Assembly: GCA_038373865.1 (NCBI GenBank)
Contig: JAXGGA010005502.1
Coordinates: forward strand, 1-64,000
DNA: 64,000 bases
Direction of reading: 5' to 3'
DNA from: Uloborus plumipes
Lineage: Eukaryota > Arthropoda > Arachnida > Araneae > Uloboridae
Positions 61,259 to 64,000 of the stretch are shown here, piece by piece. The position numbers were made by a program, and so were the translations under genes. How positions within the stretch are numbered: position 1 is the first letter of the stretch; each line of letters begins with the position of its first letter. The notes under the pieces are model-generated. The model searched no databases. It saw only the letters and a program-made list of their open reading frames with translations, and was not told the origin of the DNA.

Positions 61259-63588
61259 AACGCAAATTAAAGTTTAGCACAACAACCCTCATAATAAGGA
61301 ATATGTAAATACCTTTGAGCCGGAAAACCAAACGAAATTTAACGGCCTTTAATCTCACGAATTTGCAGATAACTTCAGACACGTGTTTTGGGGCTTCAAG
61401 GAACCTCATTTGTCAGTGTAAAAAAGGGAGTTTTTGGACATGTTTATATCTAAAAGCTCACTTTTTTTGTACTGAAAAAGAGAGTTCCTCGAAATTCTGA
61501 AACACGTGTCAGCAGCTTTCAGCAAATTCGAGCTATAAAACGTGTTTATACAGTAAACTCTTGATTATCTGCTTTCCGGAATATTCGTGGGGGTTTCACA
61601 CTTTTGTTTTCTTTTGTTAAGGCGATGATTTTCTAAACGCAGAAAAATGTAAATGCATTATTGGTCGTTTTTAGTTTTTTAAAATATTTTTAGTGAATGT
61701 TATCGTTTTTAGTTATAATTTAAATGTATGTCTTTTTTTAAAACTATTGCATTCACTGGAGTATCGTTTTTTACTTGTTTTTTGGATTATTCACGGTATT
61801 CGCTTATCCGCGGTTACAGTGGCACCCTAACCCGCAGATATTAGGGAGCTTATTGTAGTTTTATTTAGTCCCCTGGTGCTCAAAAACTGCAGCAGAATAA
61901 TTTAACAAGACGACCCTTTAATAAAATATTATGATTTGCATTTTTTACTGTACATTAGCCACATGAAATTAACGCATTTGATACATTTCATATGTTTTTA
62001 TAGTTAATGTTATTTAAATAAGAGGACTGCTTCTTGGTGGCGGGGAGGGAATACTCTATAAATATCCTATTAAAGCGCGTGCACAGTCATAACATATTTT
62101 TCTTGACAACGATAAGGTGTTTATCCAAATAGTGGTTTCATCAGTAAAAAGAGTAAAATTAAGCAAAATAATAAATTAATAGACATAAAGCTTTAAAAGC
62201 TCAGGAAAAAAGAAAACATTTCTGTAGTAATGAATTTTATAATAGAAATATATCAAACCTTTTAAAGATGAACAGTCTATATACAGAGTCAACGCATTAT
62301 AGAAAAAACAGTTATTAACATAGTAATATTAAGAATTTTTCCCGGCTTAACTCTTTCAAGGCCGTTGAGACAACATATATTTCACATTTTCTATAACTCC
62401 ATTTGTTTAGTGAGTTTTTTTAAACCAAAATTGAAAACATTTCCCATGAATTTGAATAAAACAAGTTTAAACACTTGTTTTATGACATATTAATAACCAA
62501 TGGATTTTTTTTTTCTTTTGAAAAAAAAAAGCAATTTAAAGGTAAGATACTTTTTTGTTAAAAATTTCTGTGTTGGAAAGAGTTTGAAAAAATCAAATAT
62601 AAAACGTCGTAATGAAAAATATTCTTTCAAGTTTCGCTTAGTTGGCGAAAGCTTGTTTTAGTTTTAATTTCATTCAATAGATAAATACTTTTCCCATTTT
62701 CTACAAACTAACTGCCTTATGTAGAAGAAATATTGACAGCTTCAAGACACAAAAACATACAAAAAGTATTGCACATTTAATTAAAAAGCTATCTTGTCGT
62801 TAAAATGAAGTAATAACGAAAGATGAAGAAAATGCAGTTTTGTGTCATGACACAAGATTTCAAATAGACATTGTCAGGAGAATTTGAGTTTAGTTCCGAA
62901 GAAAAGTGATAGTTATTAAGAAACAGTGAACAATTCAGATCAAATCTTATGCAGAGGGATATAAGGATAACAAAAAAAAGTGTTAAATTTATTAAGAATA
63001 AATTCCTCTTAAAATAATTTGAAATAGATTTATTTATTCATTTTGTTTTTCTTGACATTTTTCTTAAGGAATGGTTTTATTTACGGAATAAATTAGTATC
63101 AATCGAAAAAAAACTCTGTGTGAATGAAAATCAAAACTTGAAATAATTCTTATGGTACGTTATTTTAGGCAGTAAATGGTTGGTCCCACTGTCTCAGAAT
63201 TTCAGAAATGCTCTCCAGAATTTTATTCTCTGAGTTTTTTAACCAAATTCTTTTTTGTTGAGCATTAGACACTAATTGTACTTCGCTGTAAAATATATAA
63301 AAACAATTAAAATAATTCTCAAAAAACTTCAAATCGCTTTTAACACGATACTTGTTAATTCTTACGTAAAAGAACCCCCTGAATCCAAGCATGATCTCCA
63401 TCCCCCTTTGTCAAAAATGGCGTATCCAGAGAATCTTTTACACTCCTATAAACCCAAAGCTTGAAAAACTTTTATAGTCATAAAACATTGTTTAAAAAAT
63501 CTTAAAAACACTGCATGTTGCCAATGAATCGCACCGCAGATCTTCAGTAAAGAAACGTCCCGCATTATATATATTTTTTCAGTTACAC
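61259..63588. other. Right outer arm
   Basis: Holds the counterparts of the left-arm MITEs (about 61,345-61,545 and 61,545-61,855) and otherwise unassigned DNA. No gene recognised. Similarity to the left arm is visibly lower than in the inner arms. Confidence 0.5.
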
Positions 63589-64000
63589 CCATATATATAA
63601 TTAAGATTTAAAAGGAAATTAAGTACCCTAACAATATAGCATCAATACATATTTATCTTTTTGGGTATGAGTAGACTACCAATGTTTATCCCTAGCCTGA
63701 AGCAATATAGTGTTTAAACGTTATTATTTTTTTTCATTCCCCTGGCCTAGGGAAGTATGTGAATGTGAAAACCTCCCACAGTTAAAGCAAAAATAGGCAC
63801 TAGGCTTTTTTTTTTTATATTTTTTTCTTTTTTCATAAAATTCTTGGTGTTATTAAGCCGAACCAATTTTTTTCAGTGTAATCCTGGTGTAATTGAAGAA
63901 ATATTTTATGCAAAAAAAAGTATCAAATCCAAATAAAAAGTCGAGATGTGTCTTAAGTTTCAATAAACTGTACGCATAGTTCACTGGTAAGAAACCTTTC
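63589..64000. other. Unique right flank of the palindrome
   Basis: No match to the left flank and no gene recognised. T-rich runs at about 63,728-63,735 and 63,808-63,830. Confidence 0.4.

Larger units (their letters stand above)
42389..63588. repeat. Large inverted duplication, ~10.6-kb arms
   Basis: The left arm (42,389-53,015) and right arm (53,016-63,588) are reverse complements. Paired ORFs with identical or near-identical translations give a constant centre at ~53,016: 45,887/60,145, 47,402/58,634, 49,362/56,670 and 52,712/53,314. The tip is a spacerless palindrome (GGAATATCGTTA at 53001-53012 with TAACGATATTCC at 53019-53030). Identity is very high from about 45,768 to the centre, except patches near 50,190-50,460, and falls to roughly 85-90% outward of 45,768 / 60,264. 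The outer limits are GT.AACTGAAAAAA on both sides. It is either a real inverted duplication or, for the inner part, a fold-back artefact. Confidence 0.95.

Overview
The window is AT-rich eukaryotic, intron-era noncoding DNA that consists mostly of transposable elements (TEs). No operon structure, rRNA, functional tRNA or confidently intact host gene was found. The TE set (Helitrons, hAT, piggyBac-like and Tc1/mariner elements, a jockey-like LINE and a tRNA-derived SINE) with very low GC suggests an invertebrate, most likely an arthropod. That placement is inference, not something the sequence shows directly.

Layout. 0-9.7 kb: a MITE carrying a 30-bp minisatellite, a decayed mariner whose transposase C-terminus is still readable on the minus strand, a Helitron 3' end, a SINE with 13-bp target duplications, a 0.55-kb tandem duplication and a hAT MITE. 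9.7-17.6 kb: mostly unassigned AT-rich DNA holding a complete-looking non-autonomous Helitron inserted in a (TA)n(GA)n microsatellite, and a 5'-truncated LINE reverse transcriptase pseudogene. 17.8-19.1 kb: a 1,259-bp tract with only six G residues on the plus strand although C is abundant. This is the strongest compositional anomaly. 24.4-32.3 kb: a nested TE cluster in which a TIR element holds a hAT MITE and a Helitron and has a Tc1-like transposon in its right-hand TA, followed by piggyBac-type elements and a foldback element. 32-42.4 kb: two diverged copies of a GC-richer segment, small hAT and Helitron copies, a 1.8-kb TIR element and a second SINE.

42.39-63.59 kb: an almost spacerless inverted duplication with arms of about 10.6 kb centred at 53,015/53,016. 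The arms are nearly identical over much of the inner ~7.2 kb and clearly more diverged over the outer ~3.3 kb, with a sharp change at ~45,768 / ~60,264. Every TE recognised in one arm is also in the other, so these insertions precede the duplication or were homogenised. Each arm holds a 630-bp tandem duplication whose second unit was opened by a piggyBac-type MITE, a Helitron and a ~0.9-kb insert carrying an 83-codon ORF of unknown function followed by a GTAAGT splice-donor-like sequence.

The genes do not work together as a pathway; the recognisable coding sequence is transposase or reverse transcriptase in various states of decay. The two items most worth checking are the G-depleted tract (possible strand-specific hypermutation, or a conversion artefact) and the two-tier palindrome (possible arm-to-arm gene conversion, or a fold-back assembly artefact). 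All coordinates and similarities were read by eye; no alignment or database search was run.
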